Assembly (NCBI RefSeq): GCF_008520265.1
Contig: NZ_VIQM01000108.1
Location: 1 to 64,000, forward strand
Length of the DNA stretch: 64,000 nt
Reading direction: 5' to 3'
Source: Sphingobacterium cavernae
GTDB lineage: Bacteria > Bacteroidota > Bacteroidia > Sphingobacteriales > Sphingobacteriaceae
Part shown: piece by piece, positions 1 to 8,971 of the stretch
Layout: each line of letters begins with the position of its first letter
How positions within the stretch are numbered: the stretch's first letter is position 1
Notes under the pieces: generated by a model
Databases searched by the model: none
The model's input: the letters and a program-made list of their open reading frames with translations, nothing else
What the model was told of the DNA's origin: nothing
Program-made: the position numbers and the translations under genes

Positions 1-7
1 AGATCTT

Positions 8-115
<108 letters not shown>

Positions 116-125
116 TTTTTTATAC

Positions 126-160
126 AACAGCCTTAGTACATTATGTACTAAGGCTGTTTT
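126..160 (+). terminator. Rho-independent terminator of the rRNA operon
   Basis: A perfect inverted repeat of about 15 bp (ACAGCCTTAGTAC / GTACTAAGGCTGT) with a very small loop, followed by TTTT. It lies 10 bases after the 5S gene and reads as the operon terminator. Confidence 0.85.
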
Positions 161-256
161 GCGTATATAGAGTTTTGAAGATTGAATAGAGGTTTAGTAA
201 ATCATAAATATTGGGAATATTAGTTAGATTTAAATAATATATAAAAGGAGGAAGAA

Positions 257-742
257 ATGAATAAAGCACAATTAATTGAAATCGAAAGAGAAACTGAAAA
301 CACAAGACAACTTTTGTCGAGATTAAAGGAAGAACATTTTTCCTATAAACCTCACGAAAAATCTATGTCGTTAATACAATTAGCAAGTCATATAGTCGAA
401 CTACACAACTGGATAAAGGAAGCATTGTCAGGAGCGTATTTTGATTTTCCAAGTATGTATAAGCCTTTTGAAGCACAGTCTGTGCAAGAATTATTAGATG
501 TACTAAATAATGGTTATGCAGCGAATGTAGAGACTATATCAAACATTACTGAAGAAGACTGGAAATCGATTTGGAAGCTAAAAGCTGGTGATTATGTCAT
601 TGCCGAAGTTCCTAAATCAGCAGCTTATAGATTTATTATTCAAAATCATTTGGTGCATCATAGGGGACAACTAACGGTATACATGCGTATGTTGGATATT
701 CCTTTGCCTGGGCTTTATGGTCCTTCAGCTGATGAAAAATAA
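257..742 (+). CDS. DinB-like (DUF664-type) four-helix protein
   Basis: 161 residues with the layout of the DinB/YfiT-like superfamily. That fold is a four-helix bundle that binds a divalent metal through three histidines and occurs in stress-induced proteins and thiol-dependent S-transferases. Candidate metal ligands are the His of LIQLASHIVELH (about residue 45) and the pair in NHLVHHRGQL (about 131-135). Start chosen: ATG at 257, preceded by a full AGGAGG at 246-251, which is unusual in this phylum. The gene stands alone between the rRNA terminator and a convergent sucD. No substrate can be inferred; family assignment is good, function unknown. Confidence 0.8.
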   Translation: MNKAQLIEIERETENTRQLLSRLKEEHFSYKPHEKSMSLIQLASHIVELHNWIKEALSGAYFDFPSMYKPFEAQSVQELLDVLNNGYAANVETISNITEEDWKSIWKLKAGDYVIAEVPKSAAYRFIIQNHLVHHRGQLTVYMRMLDIPLPGLYGPSADEK

Positions 743-827
743 ATCGATAACACTTTTTAATAGATGTTTATCGATATGGGCTTTTTCTGCCAATGAATTT
801 TATTAAATGGCAATACCTGAATATAAT

Positions 828-862
828 AGAAAAGGAGACTCTTTTGAAGTCTCCTTTTCTAT
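828..862. terminator. Bidirectional terminator between the DinB-like gene and sucD
   Basis: A 13-bp perfect stem (AGAAAAGGAGACT / AGTCTCCTTTTCT, 828-840 and 848-860) with a 7-base loop. It has an A run on one side and a T run on the other, so it can serve both converging genes. Confidence 0.75.
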
Positions 863-880
863 TACAAATATTTTTATATA

Positions 881-1753
881 TTATTTAGATAATTCTTCAG
901 CAATAGCTTTACCGATCTCAGCAGGAGATTCTACAACGCGAATACCGCACTCACGCATGATAGCCATTTTTGCGGCAGCAGTATCATCAGCACCACCGAC
1001 GATAGCACCAGCATGTCCCATACGACGTCCCGGAGGGGCAGTTTGACCAGCGATGAATCCAACAACTGGTTTAGTACCGTTTTCTTTAATCCAACGAGCA
1101 GCTTCAGCTTCCATGCCACCACCGATCTCACCAATCATGATGATACCTTCAGTTTCTGGATCGTTCATTAATAATTCAACAGCTTCTTTCGTTGTAGTTC
1201 CGATAATAGGGTCACCACCGATACCGATAGCTGTAGAAATACCTAAACCTGCTTTAACAGTTTGATCAACTGCTTCGTAAGTTAATGTACCTGATTTAGA
1301 AACAACACCTACTTTACCTGTTTTGAAGATAAATCCTGGCATGATACCAATCTTAGCTTCTTCAGCAGTGATGATACCTGGACAGTTAGGACCGATTAAA
1401 CGAGAATCTTTGTCACTCAAGTAAGATTTTACTTGAATCATATCTTTAGTAGGGATACCCTCTGTAATACAGACGATTAATGCAATACCAGCAGCAGCTG
1501 CTTCCATGATAGCATCTGCAGCAAATGCTGGTGGAACAAAAATAATAGAAACATTAGCACCTGTAGCATCAACAGCATCTTGAACTGTATTGAATACTGG
1601 ACGGTCTAAGTGAGTTTGACCACCTTTACCAGGTGTAACACCACCTACGACTTGCGTTCCATACTCAATCATTTGAGACGCGTGATAAGTACCTTCTGTT
1701 CCAGTGAAACCTTGAACGATAACTTTTGAATCTTTATTTACTAATACACTCAT
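881..1753 (-). CDS. sucD: Succinate-CoA ligase, alpha subunit
   Basis: 290 residues, the normal length for the alpha subunit of succinyl-CoA synthetase, which interconverts succinyl-CoA and succinate with substrate-level phosphorylation in the TCA cycle. The N-terminal CoA-binding Rossmann domain shows [14 protein letters not shown] and GGVTPGKGG. The phosphohistidine is in [13 protein letters not shown], at about His247. ATG start at 1753. The beta subunit gene sucC is not adjacent, so the pair must be encoded apart. The downstream end is protected by the hairpin at 828-862. Identification is secure. Confidence 0.97.
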   Translation of the reverse strand: MSVLVNKDSKVIVQGFTGTEGTYHASQMIEYGTQVVGGVTPGKGGQTHLDRPVFNTVQDAVDATGANVSIIFVPPAFAADAIMEAAAAGIALIVCITEGIPTKDMIQVKSYLSDKDSRLIGPNCPGIITAEEAKIGIMPGFIFKTGKVGVVSKSGTLTYEAVDQTVKAGLGISTAIGIGGDPIIGTTTKEAVELLMNDPETEGIIMIGEIGGGMEAEAARWIKENGTKPVVGFIAGQTAPPGRRMGHAGAIVGGADDTAAAKMAIMRECGIRVVESPAEIGKAIAEELSK

Positions 1754-1835
1754 TGTTCTAATTTTTAGCAGAGCAAATCTACCATTTTGTAACGACTTCT
1801 GGAAATATTGCTTACTCTATTCGGTCTTTTTTTTA

Positions 1836-2366
1836 TTAAAACTTTATTTTCTTCAGGATATCCCAAAGAACTATTCCAATTGTAACAGAGACATTAAAAG
1901 AATGTTTTGTGCCAAATTGTGGAATCTCAATACAGCCATCGACGATTTGCATGACTTCCTCATCAACACCGTGTACTTCATTGCCAAATACAAAAGCATA
2001 TTTATCGTTCGTCGATATTTCAAATTGCTCTAACGAAGTAGAATTCTCTGCTTGTTCGATAGCGAAAATTTTATAGCCTTGTTCTTTTAAATGCTGCAAA
2101 GCTTCTGTTGTTTCTTTATAATGCGTCCAGTCTACTGATTGTGTTGCACCAAGAGCTGTTTTTTCAATTTCACGATGAGGGGGCCTAGCCGTAATACCGC
2201 ATAATAAGATTTGTTCGATCGCAAAACCATCAGCTGTACGGAAGGCAGAACCGACATTGTGCATGCTACGTACATTATCCAGTACAATAGTAATAGGTGT
2301 TTTTTCTAATTCTTTGAATGATTCGATATCAACTCGATTGAGCTGATCCATAGACAACTTTTGCAT
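1836..2366 (-). CDS. SpoU/TrmH-family RNA 2'-O-methyltransferase
   Basis: About 176 residues with the three SPOUT (trefoil-knot) motifs of TrmH-like enzymes: NVRSMHNVGSAFRTADG near the N-terminus, FVFGNEVHGV in the middle, and IPQFGTKHSFNVSVTIGI at the C-terminus. These methylate a ribose 2'-OH in tRNA or rRNA using S-adenosylmethionine; the target cannot be told from sequence. I prefer the ATG at 2366 (MQKLSMDQL). A longer GTG-initiated form from 2390 is open but has no support. It lies downstream of, and divergent from, rpsT. Confidence 0.9.
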   Translation of the reverse strand: MQKLSMDQLNRVDIESFKELEKTPITIVLDNVRSMHNVGSAFRTADGFAIEQILLCGITARPPHREIEKTALGATQSVDWTHYKETTEALQHLKEQGYKIFAIEQAENSTSLEQFEISTNDKYAFVFGNEVHGVDEEVMQIVDGCIEIPQFGTKHSFNVSVTIGIVLWDILKKIKF

Positions 2367-2480
2367 CCAACAAAAATACTTATTTTTCACCTTTAATAGT
2401 CATCTTGAATGAAATACTACTTTATTTTACTTATCTTTGCAGGGTTAATAAAGGATTCGGATAGAAACTTGAAAATAGAT

Positions 2481-2511
2481 TTTGAATATTAAATAATACT
2501 CGTTATTTTTG
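2481..2511 (+). promoter_or_regulatory. Bacteroidetes-type promoter for rpsT
   Basis: TTTG at 2481-2484, a 19-base spacer, then TATTTTTG at 2504-2511. This matches the -33 TTTG / -7 TANNTTTG consensus with correct spacing. A second -7-like box, TATCTTTG at 2432-2439, lacks a clear -33 partner. Confidence 0.75.
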
Positions 2512-2560
2512 CAGTCCGAATTTAGTATAAAAAGTATTATAAAATATATAGCTAATAGAA

Positions 2561-2815
2561 ATGGCAAATCATAAATCAGCGATTAAAAGAATTAGAGCTA
2601 ACGCTGCGAAGCGTTTAAGAAACCGTTACCAAGCAAAAACTACGCGTAACGCAATCAAAAAATTACGTACTACAACTGATGCTGCTGAAGCACAAGCGTT
2701 ATTACCACGTGTTGTTTCTATGCTTGACCGTTTGGCTAAGAAAAACGTTATCCACAAGAAAAAAGCATCTAACAACAAATCTAAATTAACTAAATTGGTT
2801 AATAAATTAGGTTAA
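2561..2815 (+). CDS. rpsT: 30S ribosomal protein S20
   Basis: 84 residues, very rich in Lys, Arg and Ala, beginning [20 protein letters not shown], a clear S20 signature. S20 binds 16S rRNA early in 30S assembly and forms a three-helix bundle. The ATG at 2561 has no Shine-Dalgarno, as usual for this phylum. Monocistronic, with its own promoter 50 bases upstream and a terminator just downstream. Confidence 0.98.
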   Translation: MANHKSAIKRIRANAAKRLRNRYQAKTTRNAIKKLRTTTDAAEAQALLPRVVSMLDRLAKKNVIHKKKASNNKSKLTKLVNKLG

Positions 2816-2837
2816 TCCTTGGATACTAAGATATATT

Positions 2838-2864
2838 AGGACACAGTGATGTGTCCTTTTTTAT
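2838..2864 (+). terminator. Rho-independent terminator of rpsT
   Basis: Stem AGGACAC / GTGTCCT (2838-2844 and 2851-2857) with a 6-base loop followed by a T-rich tract. Confidence 0.8.
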
Positions 2865-2890
2865 TTTGAATTATATTTTGATTTAATAGA

Positions 2891-2924
2891 AAAAAAAGGT
2901 TCGATTAATTCGAACCTTTTTTTT
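2891..2924 (-). terminator. Terminator overlapping the DUF1080 stop codon
   Basis: GGTTCGA / TCGAACC stem (2898-2904 and 2910-2916) extended by A and T runs on both sides. The TAA of the minus-strand gene sits in the loop, so the upstream arm of the hairpin is coding sequence. Confidence 0.75.
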
Positions 2925-3774
2925 GTAATATCTTTTGGATTATTCCATCCAACTTTTGTGGTTGTTTTTTATACTTTTCTAAATCGTATAATTCTACTTT
3001 TCTGAAATCAATCGGATGACTTTCTGATTGTAAATAGATATAACCACCTGTTATAGCTTTACCATCTTGTTTAACTGCCGGATTGTGTCCTTCTACCATA
3101 TCTCCGCCAATTGTCGGTTTCGAATATTCAATTACAGTTTCACCTTCAAGCACGTGACGGATTACAGAATCTCCTAATACAACAAAATCCGCAGTAACCC
3201 ATTGATCGCCATGATAAGTTTTTGATTTGGCATTAATACAGTGTGGTGTGAACAATTTATCATTCATCACGACGTGCGTGCCTGGAGTACATAGATTCGA
3301 TGTAGTACGTACAGAATTTGGGTCGTTATCACCGCCTAAGAATTGCGCTTCGATGGAAATTGGGAAATTCTGATCTTTCCACATAGTCTTTGGATCTTGG
3401 CCATGTAGCATGGCACCGCTGTTTCTCCAAGCCCATCCTTCTCCACCTTTTGGTTGCTCGCCTACAAAACGATATTCTACGCGTAATACATAATAGGAGT
3501 ATGGCGTATTGTATGCAATATGACCATATCTAAAGTTAAAATCATCGTATTGATCATATCTTACTTTCATCATGCCATCTTCTACACGAAATGTGTTTCC
3601 GAAATTAACGCCAGTTTCATAATTTCTAATTTTCGGAGTCCAATTTTTAATGTCTTTGCCATTAAAGAGTTGAATAGCTTTTGGTTCATCCGAATCTACA
3701 GCACCTTTTTGAGTCGAGCAAGATAAAATTGATACAGTCGCTAATGCTGACCATACGATCGTTTTTAAGTTCAT
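2905..3774 (-). CDS. DUF1080 (3-keto-disaccharide hydrolase fold) lipoprotein
   Basis: 289 residues. The N-terminus has a hydrophobic stretch ending in a lipobox, SILSCSTQ, so it is probably a periplasmic or surface lipoprotein. The rest matches the DUF1080 / 3-keto-disaccharide hydrolase concanavalin-like fold: IQLFNGKDIKNW near residue 35, the central GWAWRNSGAMLHGQDP, and C-terminal GGYIYLQSESHPIDFRKVELYDL, the family's typical ending. Members act on glycosides, some after oxidation to 3-keto sugars. No partner dehydrogenase is visible nearby. The AraC-type regulator 23 bases upstream on the same strand may control it. Confidence 0.85.
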   Translation of the reverse strand: MNLKTIVWSALATVSILSCSTQKGAVDSDEPKAIQLFNGKDIKNWTPKIRNYETGVNFGNTFRVEDGMMKVRYDQYDDFNFRYGHIAYNTPYSYYVLRVEYRFVGEQPKGGEGWAWRNSGAMLHGQDPKTMWKDQNFPISIEAQFLGGDNDPNSVRTTSNLCTPGTHVVMNDKLFTPHCINAKSKTYHGDQWVTADFVVLGDSVIRHVLEGETVIEYSKPTIGGDMVEGHNPAVKQDGKAITGGYIYLQSESHPIDFRKVELYDLEKYKKQPQKLDGIIQKILQKKGSN

Positions 3775-3797
3775 AAATTTAAGTTTAGTTGAAGTAT

Positions 3798-4610
3798 TTA
3801 TAATAAAGTATTTTGATGCTTTACGTAATCACTTGGACGCACACCAATAACTTTGTTGAATGTATTACTAAATGTTGGAAGACTGCTGTATCCTACTTTC
3901 AAAGCAACTTCGTTTACACTTAACTTTTCGTCTAATAAAAGCTTAAGCGCCGTTAACATACGCAAAATTGTGTAATATTGAATAAAAGACATGTTTAATT
4001 CTTTTTGAAATAATCGAGCAAGTGTCCGCTCACTTATATCAAAATTTTGTGCAAGTACTTTGAAGCTTACATTTTCCGAAATGTTGGATTCTAAATACTT
4101 AATAATGTCTTTTAATTTTTGATTCTGCGGGTAAGGCAATGCCAATGGTAATTCCGATTGGGAGAGCTCTGGTAAGATTAATTTGAATGCCTTGGCAATT
4201 GAATATTTGGGCTCTTCTACAGGGAAAATGTTACCATTCCAACGGTTGGTAAACATGATTAATTCGATTAATAAATCATTTACGAGGTATATATTTATTT
4301 TATCGTAAAAATCTGTATCTATTTCATATTTAGGAAAATACAAGTTACGCATTACGACGTTAGAAGAACTTGGATGAATGCTGTGTTTAATACCAGCAGG
4401 AATCCAAATATAATGTCTTGCTGGAAGAAAGTAGGATTTTGTCGCCGTTTTCAAAAAAACTACACCGCCCTCTGTGTATAAAAATTGTCCTTTCTTATGT
4501 ACGTGCTCACTAATGTAACTATCTCCCATCAATGCGTGATGACAATATATACTATCCTCGAATGCATCAACTTCGGTCATGTAATATTTATTTACATATT
4601 CCTTTTCCAT
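3798..4610 (-). CDS. AraC-family transcriptional regulator with cupin sensor domain
   Basis: 270 residues. The N-terminal half looks like an AraC-type cupin (ISEHVHKKGQFLYTEGG, then FLPARHYIWIPAGIKHSIHP). The C-terminal ~100 residues hold two helix-turn-helix units: VSFKVLAQNFDISERTLARL and LSVNEVALKVGYSSLPTFSN, ending in VIGVRPSDY. The ligand is unknown. Cotranscription with the DUF1080 gene downstream is likely (23-base gap). ATG start at 4610. Confidence 0.9.
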   Translation of the reverse strand: MEKEYVNKYYMTEVDAFEDSIYCHHALMGDSYISEHVHKKGQFLYTEGGVVFLKTATKSYFLPARHYIWIPAGIKHSIHPSSSNVVMRNLYFPKYEIDTDFYDKINIYLVNDLLIELIMFTNRWNGNIFPVEEPKYSIAKAFKLILPELSQSELPLALPYPQNQKLKDIIKYLESNISENVSFKVLAQNFDISERTLARLFQKELNMSFIQYYTILRMLTALKLLLDEKLSVNEVALKVGYSSLPTFSNTFNKVIGVRPSDYVKHQNTLL

Positions 4611-4947
4611 ATACTATAATTTGAAACAAATTTCTAATTTTTAAGTTAAACAACCAAAAAGTAAGTGTTTGATCACTTTGATTATACTGTTTTAGCTGCA
4701 ATTTCATGCTATACAATTGGGCATTATAGTGTCTAAATATATGTATATGAGTGATTTGAAAGAGAATTAAAATTATTTTCTAACGTATTTATAGTCTAAA
4801 GTGATGATAATGAGCTAATTGTTGTTTTAGCTATTTGAATAAATAACTTACTGACTGAAAAGAATAAAAATGACACTTTTTTAATCATTAATATTGTAAA
4901 GTTATATGATTATAAGGTAGATATCGATTAGTAATATACTTTTGAAT
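4611..4947. other. Intergenic region between divergent genes, no gene seen
   Basis: About 340 AT-rich bases between the AraC regulator and the CoA-transferase. It must carry both promoters. The only TANNTTTG match is TACTTTTG at 4937-4944, four bases before the CoA-transferase ATG and without a -33 TTTG, so I do not call a promoter. No RNA gene or strong hairpin seen. Confidence 0.5.
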
Positions 4948-6441
4948 ATGAATTTAAATAGAATACGTTTAGAATCTTTGCATAATAAAGTGATGACTGC
5001 TGAAGAAGCAGCGCAACTTATACAGGATGGTATGGTGGTAGGTTCAAGTGGCTTTACCAAAGCGGGAGATAGTAAGGTTGTACTTCCAGCATTAGCAGAA
5101 CGTGCAAAGAATGAGAATGTAAAAATTACATTAATGACAGGCGCTTCTTTGGGACATGATACCGATGGTAAATTGGCTGAAGCAGGTGCATTGAGCAAGC
5201 GTATGCCTTTCCAAGTTGATCGTACCTTACGTAATAAAATCAATGCAGGAGAAGTGCTTTTCATTGACCAGCATTTGAGTGAAGCAGCAGAACTATTGCA
5301 TAATAAAAATCTTCCTCCAGTGGATATTGCTGTATTAGAGGTAGCGTATATCGATAGAGATGGAAGTATTGTCCCAACTACTTCTGTAGGTAATTCATTG
5401 ACTTTTGCTAATCTGGCGAAACAAGTGATTTTAGAAGTGAATACAGCTATTCCAGAAGAGTTTTACGGTATTCACGATATTTATCAAGCAGAGAATTATC
5501 CGCACCGTAATGTTATTCCTATTGTAGCGCCTTGGAACAAAATAGGTCGTAAGACTATTCCTTTGGATCCAAATAAAGTAGTGGGTATTGTTTTTACAGA
5601 CAAAAAAGATAGTCCAGCTGATATCGCACCTCCTGATGAGAAAACATCAAGTATCGCGAAGCATATTTTACGCTTTTTCGAAAAAGAAGTAGAATTGGGT
5701 CACTTGACAGAGCGTTTGCTTCCTATTCAAGCAGGTATTGGAAAAGTAGCGAATGCCGTATTGATGGGTTTCAAAGACAGTAATTTTTACGATTTGACGA
5801 TGTTTTCGGAAGTCTTGCAAGACAGTACATTTGATCTGATTGACTCAGGTAAATTGAGTTTTGCTTCTGCATCATCTGTTACAGTTTCGCAAGAATGTTA
5901 TGATCGTGTATTTGATAATTTGTCAAAATACAGAGATAAATTTGTATTGAGACCGCAAAACATTTCCAATACACCAGGATTGATTCGTCGTCTAGGGGTA
6001 ATTGCTATTAACACTGCTATTGAGTTTGATATTTATGGTAATGTGAATTCTACACATATTTCAGGTACCAAAATTATGAATGGTATAGGTGGGTCGGGTG
6101 ACTTTGCACGTAATGCTTACTTAAGTATTTTCGTTGCACAAGCAGCTTCTAAGGAAAACAAAATCTCACACGTATTGCCTATGGTTTCGCACGTCGATCA
6201 TACGGAGCATGATGTAGATATATTGGTTACAGATATTGGTTTGGCAGATTTGCGTGGTCTAGCACCTCGTGAGCGCGCTCAAAAAATTATTGATAACTGT
6301 GTACACCCTGATTACCGCGAAGAATTACAATCTTATTTCGATAGAGCTTGCGCGCGTGGAGGACATACGCCACACTTATTAGAAGAAGCTTTCAGCTGGC
6401 ATCTGCGCTTAGCAGAAACTGGAAGCATGAAGAAGAATTAA
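4948..6441 (+). CDS. Acetyl-CoA hydrolase/transferase family protein, probably succinyl-CoA:acetate CoA-transferase
   Basis: About 497 residues, typical for the AarC/Cat1 class of class-I CoA-transferases. Visible features are the N-terminal VVGSSGFTKAGDSK, LMTGASLGHDTDGKLAEAG, the FSEVLQD segment whose Glu is the expected thioester-forming residue, and the glycine-rich GIGGSGDFARNAY that builds the acyl/CoA pocket. The likely reaction exchanges CoA between succinyl-CoA or acetyl-CoA and a carboxylate; simple acetyl-CoA hydrolase activity cannot be excluded. I use the ATG at 4948; the in-frame TTG at 4942 is not needed. Monocistronic, ending at a shared terminator. Confidence 0.9.
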   Translation: MNLNRIRLESLHNKVMTAEEAAQLIQDGMVVGSSGFTKAGDSKVVLPALAERAKNENVKITLMTGASLGHDTDGKLAEAGALSKRMPFQVDRTLRNKINAGEVLFIDQHLSEAAELLHNKNLPPVDIAVLEVAYIDRDGSIVPTTSVGNSLTFANLAKQVILEVNTAIPEEFYGIHDIYQAENYPHRNVIPIVAPWNKIGRKTIPLDPNKVVGIVFTDKKDSPADIAPPDEKTSSIAKHILRFFEKEVELGHLTERLLPIQAGIGKVANAVLMGFKDSNFYDLTMFSEVLQDSTFDLIDSGKLSFASASSVTVSQECYDRVFDNLSKYRDKFVLRPQNISNTPGLIRRLGVIAINTAIEFDIYGNVNSTHISGTKIMNGIGGSGDFARNAYLSIFVAQAASKENKISHVLPMVSHVDHTEHDVDILVTDIGLADLRGLAPRERAQKIIDNCVHPDYREELQSYFDRACARGGHTPHLLEEAFSWHLRLAETGSMKKN

Positions 6442-6470
6442 TTTTACTTTCTTGATTTTTATTCAATTAA

Positions 6471-6500
6471 AGTCGCAGTTTATACTGCGGCTTTTTTTTT
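6471..6500. terminator. Shared terminator between CoA-transferase and gldFG
   Basis: Stem AGTCGCAG / CTGCGGCT (one G-U) followed by a T9 run on the plus strand. The stop codon of the minus-strand gldFG gene lies inside the hairpin. Confidence 0.75.
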
Positions 6501-8894
6501 GTATTTTCTCTTGCGAAGGGATTGTTGGATAAAGCCAATGAATAGCAATAGTACGATTGGCGAAGCAACATTTATTAATTGCCATTTGAGCTTATCTTGC
6601 TTTACCACACTTTGATTTAATAGTCGCAGTTTTACTTCTCTATTACGAAGCTTAATCAGCTGCTCATCATTAGTCAGATAGTCAACGACATTTTGCAAAA
6701 GCGTCTTATTCGCAAATTGCTGTTCGGTATATCTGTCCCAACCCAATGGATATGGAGAATTATCTTTTGTATTTACCTGATTAATTAACCAATCACCGTC
6801 AGCTATCACAAACATTTTTGCGGGTTTGGAAATATTCGAAAGGTCAACTGGCGATTGTATACCTTGAGGTGCAGGACGATTTTCGAAAATATAGGGGAAT
6901 TTCCCCGACAAAAGAGCAGCCACAGGTTTTTGTGCATTTTGAAATGTATTGGGATCGGGTTGCTCTTCGACCATACGCAATGAAATGCTTGCTCCAGTGT
7001 TATATACTTTATGGAATGGTGAAGATTCCAAAATAATTTCCTTTTTGATAGTTGGATTCGCAATGGTGTCTATGCTACCAATAAATTCCGTACGGATACC
7101 ATCCAGATTTTTGATAATCGGATGTGTGCGTGTTGGCATTAGAATAGGGTAGAAGAGCCAAGGGGTTAATTCGATTTGTGGTTGGACATTTATATTTCCG
7201 ATTGACAATGGAATTTGCGTACAATTCATATCCGCAATGATATCGTAATTGAGGCGCGCACCATACAAGAAAAGTTGGTCATCGAGATTTAATTCTTTAC
7301 CAATCAAAACTTGAGATCCCGATGTGCGTAAATTTTCTATAGTTGCGTGAACTTGATCAATCGCCCAAATTACAGAACCACCATTTCTAACGAAATAATC
7401 TAATTTATATTTGTCGCTCTCTGAAAATTTTCTTTGTGGTTTTGCAATGACGATAGTCGAGAATTTCTGTAGATCTTCCAATTGAATGGAATCTAAATTC
7501 AATCTTCCAACTTGATTTGTTTGCTCGAATGTTTGCATCGCATCATACAATTCCAAGTCAGTAGGTTCGCCATGTCCTTCTGTAAATCCGATAAAAGGTT
7601 TTGATGTAATAGACAGTTTTTTGATCGCTGAAATAAAACCATATTCCAAGTTTTGGATGGAATTATTAAGCACTTGTTCTGGGCTTAATCCAATTTTGTT
7701 TTGCAACAAATGCACATTAATTTCTTCTTCTCCCTTGTTGACAATTGCGTAAGGAAAAATTAGATTTTGAGAAATCCCACTGCTATTTTTGATACTTAGA
7801 TTAGTTGGTTGCAAGCCTCTATCGATGAGTGCAGCTGCTAGTTCTTGTTGCTCTTGCGCAGAGCCATCTTTTGGATTGATAATATTGACTTTGATATTCC
7901 CATTAGAAATACGACACATGTCGCGTGCTATATCGATAGTGGATTGACGTAAACGTTGAAACCCACTGGGCAAATCACCATCCAAGAAAATGGTAATATA
8001 CATCACATTTTCTGTGTCCTTCAGAATGGATTTTGTCGTGTCAGAAAGTGTATATCTTTTGTCTTCAGTAAAATCAATTCTGCCAAGTAAGTTCGTAATA
8101 AATGATTGATTGATAAGAAGGATTAATAGTAAAACTATAACATAAGCAGTAAATGTTTTCTTACTTTTTCTAAATTTCCTCCCCATATGACCTATGGACA
8201 AAACAAGAAATAATACAATGAAACTTATAAAATATATTAAATCCGACGCTAGCATGACACCTCGGCTTAATGCTTCGTAATGGTGTTGTATTCCTATCGC
8301 AGCATAACCATCTTCAAAACCATAAAAAAAAGAAAATTTACTTACAGCATCAAATCCATAATATCCAAAAAAGCATAATACAACTGCAAGCAAAAAGGCT
8401 ATGATGGGATTGGAAGTTAACGTAGAACTGAAAATTGAAAGTGCTGTGAATGCAGCTGTCAAGAAAAATAACCCTATGTAGGAGCCAATTATTCCACCAA
8501 CATCAATATTTCCCGAAGGTGCAGCTAAAAAATATAGACAAACCGGATAAATTAAAGTAGGTATAATCGCGAGCAGAGAAATGGATAAGCTTCCTAAATA
8601 TTTTCCAATAACAATGTCCGTAAATGTGATAGGCTTGCTCAATAATAAATCAAAAGTACCATTCGCTTTTTCGCCTGCGATTGTTTGCATCGTAACGGCA
8701 GGAATTAACAAGAGAAGTAAATAGGGACTAAGATTGAAGAATGAATCAAGATTAGCGTATCCGTTATCCAAAATAGATGTCTCAGGAAACACCCAAATAA
8801 GTAAACCTGTGACTAAAAGAAATAACCCAATGGCTAGATAACCAATAAAAGCATTGAAATAGGATACGATTTCTTTTTTATAAATACTAAGCAA
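6480..8894 (-). CDS. Fused GldF-GldG-type ABC transporter membrane protein
   Basis: 804 residues. Residues 1 to ~240 are an ABC-2 type permease like GldF, with about six membrane segments and AIGLFLLVTGLLIWVFPET near the start. From ~250 a further membrane segment leads into a long GldG-like extracytoplasmic domain (DFTEDKRYTLSDTTKSIL, PFIGFTEGHGEPTDLELYDA, GGSVIWAIDQV) ending in a C-terminal membrane anchor and a Lys/Arg tail. In Flavobacterium GldF and GldG are separate and work with GldA in gliding and secretion. No ATG is available: the best start is the TTG at 8894, giving (M)LSIYKKE as in other GldF proteins. The ATPase gene lies 78 bases upstream. Confidence 0.88.
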   Translation of the reverse strand: MLSIYKKEIVSYFNAFIGYLAIGLFLLVTGLLIWVFPETSILDNGYANLDSFFNLSPYLLLLLIPAVTMQTIAGEKANGTFDLLLSKPITFTDIVIGKYLGSLSISLLAIIPTLIYPVCLYFLAAPSGNIDVGGIIGSYIGLFFLTAAFTALSIFSSTLTSNPIIAFLLAVVLCFFGYYGFDAVSKFSFFYGFEDGYAAIGIQHHYEALSRGVMLASDLIYFISFIVLFLVLSIGHMGRKFRKSKKTFTAYVIVLLLILLINQSFITNLLGRIDFTEDKRYTLSDTTKSILKDTENVMYITIFLDGDLPSGFQRLRQSTIDIARDMCRISNGNIKVNIINPKDGSAQEQQELAAALIDRGLQPTNLSIKNSSGISQNLIFPYAIVNKGEEEINVHLLQNKIGLSPEQVLNNSIQNLEYGFISAIKKLSITSKPFIGFTEGHGEPTDLELYDAMQTFEQTNQVGRLNLDSIQLEDLQKFSTIVIAKPQRKFSESDKYKLDYFVRNGGSVIWAIDQVHATIENLRTSGSQVLIGKELNLDDQLFLYGARLNYDIIADMNCTQIPLSIGNINVQPQIELTPWLFYPILMPTRTHPIIKNLDGIRTEFIGSIDTIANPTIKKEIILESSPFHKVYNTGASISLRMVEEQPDPNTFQNAQKPVAALLSGKFPYIFENRPAPQGIQSPVDLSNISKPAKMFVIADGDWLINQVNTKDNSPYPLGWDRYTEQQFANKTLLQNVVDYLTNDEQLIKLRNREVKLRLLNQSVVKQDKLKWQLINVASPIVLLLFIGFIQQSLRKRKYKKKAAV

Positions 8895-8971
8895 TTTCTT
8901 AAGGTTTTAGGCTCGAAAATAGGAAATATTGCTGCATAAAGCAAAATATACCTCTTGGATTGATGTAGTAA

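Noticed and set aside
807..1265. Plus-strand open frames opposite sucD
   Set aside because: Shadows of a strongly conserved gene; the first also begins inside the terminator region.
2898..2916. GGTTCGA...TCGAACC resembling a tRNA T-arm
   Set aside because: No acceptor or anticodon arms around it; it is a terminator hairpin. No tRNA was recognised in the window.
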